Positions 62,675-64,000 of a stretch of DNA of 64,000 nt are shown here, piece by piece; position 1 is the stretch's first letter, and each line of letters starts with the position of its first letter. A program made the translations under genes and the position numbers. Below the pieces are notes generated by a model. That model saw only the letters and a program-made list of their open reading frames with translations. It searched no databases and had not been told where the DNA came from. Origin of the DNA: Limnanthes douglasii subsp. nivea (Eukaryota > Streptophyta > Magnoliopsida > Brassicales > Limnanthaceae); assembly GCA_036936605.1 (NCBI GenBank), contig JAUPFV010000002.1:322292893-322356892 (forward strand), written 5' to 3'.

Positions 62675-64000
62675 GTAAATAATTTTCAATATTTTACTCA
62701 AATTCATAGTACATTAATCTAATATCTTGAATTCCAAGTTGACTAGAGCAATAATGTGTTGTTGCCTAGATCTCATGAAAATTATTTTAATAAATTTAAG
62801 CAACTTTAGCGACTAGGGGATCATATCACTTTTACAAGTGTTATCGAGTCTCAAGTGATAAAAAGGTGGACGATAATATTGAAGATGAAAAAAATATAAC
62901 ATAATACCTAAATCTAACGAAGATGTTAAATATCATGATTTTGACACACATAAAAACTAATTTTTAAATCATTTTTCTCTTCAACCATTTACTTGAAAAC
63001 ATATTCAACCATGACAATGTCGAACACATGAGAAATAGGTTGTTCCAGATTTGTAATGATATACATGGAAGCATGAATGCATTACTATATTTAAAGACAA
63101 TTATCAACTGTTTTGACAGTGTGAATATAAGTTAAGAGATGATTGGAAGACAATCCAATAATCACTTAAAAAAAGAATTGATAAATAATATTCGCCCTAG
63201 CAATACTATTTTCAACTAGGAGCATTATTCATAATGATTAATTTGTCACATCGATATTGTTCAGTATCGCGGCGATCACATAAAAAATTATCTTTTATGT
63301 TACTTATTTGTTTGTAATTTTTTATTTCACTTTATTTACTATTGTTTTGTCATTTTATCTTATAAATACTCTTACATAATGTTGGCATATAGTATTTTGA
63401 TTATTATGTAATATTATTCTTTTGATTTTTTTAAGTATTTTTAAAAAATATTATAGATAATGTTTGGTTTTAAGTATGGGGGTAGGAGAATTTTTGTTTA
63501 AGAAATATTATAACAATTTTATGATCGCAAAATAATATAAAATTATACATTTTAGAATCTTAAAATCTAATTTAGATCCGGTGAATTGTTATTTAGTTGG
63601 AAAAATAATAACTACATTTTAGATTTGTATTTGATTGTTTGGAAATCATATATTTTTTATGATTATAATTTTAAAAAAATAAATATGATTAGAGCATTAA
63701 CAACGGAAGCCTTAAATCATACGTTAAACACTAATAAATCTACTCCAATGAATAGGTCAAGATGGAAGTTAGTTGACGTGAAAGTAATTTTTTCTAACTC
63801 ATCTGTTGAATTCCCGAGTAAGCATATAATTTAATTTGTATTTTTGTATTATAGTGGTTGTTTTTCCTTCTTTGCCTCCTTCACTTTTTCTATTTATTAT
63901 TTTATTTTATAATTAATATGTTTTAACATATATCATTAGAGTGGAATCAGATTAGTTAGCTAAAATATAGGTAAACCTTATTTATTTTCTTACATGTCAC

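Larger units (their letters stand above)
29908..64000. repeat. 29.4-kb direct tandem duplication, copy 2 (with element C inserted)
   Basis: Repeats about 499-24200 of the window. It is interrupted by the 10443-bp element C plus one copy of its 5-bp target duplication. It continues beyond the window end, within the second array unit. Order and orientation are identical to copy 1. Confidence 0.85.
60103..64000. repeat. 4.76-kb tandem unit U2', copy 2 (cut by window end)
   Basis: Positionally the counterpart of U2, and its left half carries U2-type variants. Its small plus frame at 63586-63834 lacks U2's 30-bp deletion and reads as in U1. It also has an 11-12 bp local duplication near 62236-62262 (TTTACATGAA twice). 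The unit is a mosaic of the others. Confidence 0.85.

Overview
The window looks like nuclear DNA from a flowering plant, probably a eudicot. It is strongly A+T-rich. It has no operons, no bacterial-style genes and no recognisable intact host gene. It is built almost entirely from retrotransposons and their debris: three Ty3/gypsy elements of the Tat lineage, one Ty1/copia fragment, and large tandem repeats. The species cannot be named from the sequence.

Layout. A block of about 29.4 kb occurs twice in direct orientation (about 499-29907, and 29908 to beyond the window end) with only scattered differences. Each copy holds, in order: a partial end of a 4.76-kb repeat unit; a frameshifted Ty1/copia reverse-transcriptase/RNase H fragment (+ strand); about 2.3 kb of unrecognised A+T-rich DNA; a decayed Tat element 'A' (- strand, truncated in integrase, LTR on the right); a diverged relative of part of the 4.76-kb unit; a decayed and truncated Tat element 'B' (+ strand); about 1.2 kb of unrecognised DNA; and a head-to-tail array of 4.76-kb units (three in copy 1, almost two visible in copy 2).

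The one young element is 'C' (36650-47092, 10443 bp, - strand). It sits inside element A of the second block only, flanked by a 5-bp target duplication ATTTC. Its two 284-bp LTRs appear identical, and the first block preserves the empty site (7274-7278). Reading leftwards from the right LTR it has a primer-binding site, gag-protease, an in-frame UAG, RT/RNase H/second RNase H/integrase, a 34-bp tandem array, then an antisense gene and the polypurine tract before the left LTR. The antisense gene (37534-40305, + strand) has its own TATA-like box and a 75-bp GT-AG intron that joins two long reading frames in phase. Gag, protease, RT and integrase keep their catalytic motifs, so C is potentially autonomous if the UAG is bypassed.

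No intact host gene was found. Each 4.76-kb unit carries two broken gene-like remnants: a PPR-like C-terminal fragment on the + strand and an exon-like frame of about 105 codons on the - strand. The most informative features are the antisense spliced gene, the UAG between protease and RT (absent at the equivalent place in element A), the mosaic 4.76-kb array, and the 29.4-kb duplication, which may be real or an assembly artefact.
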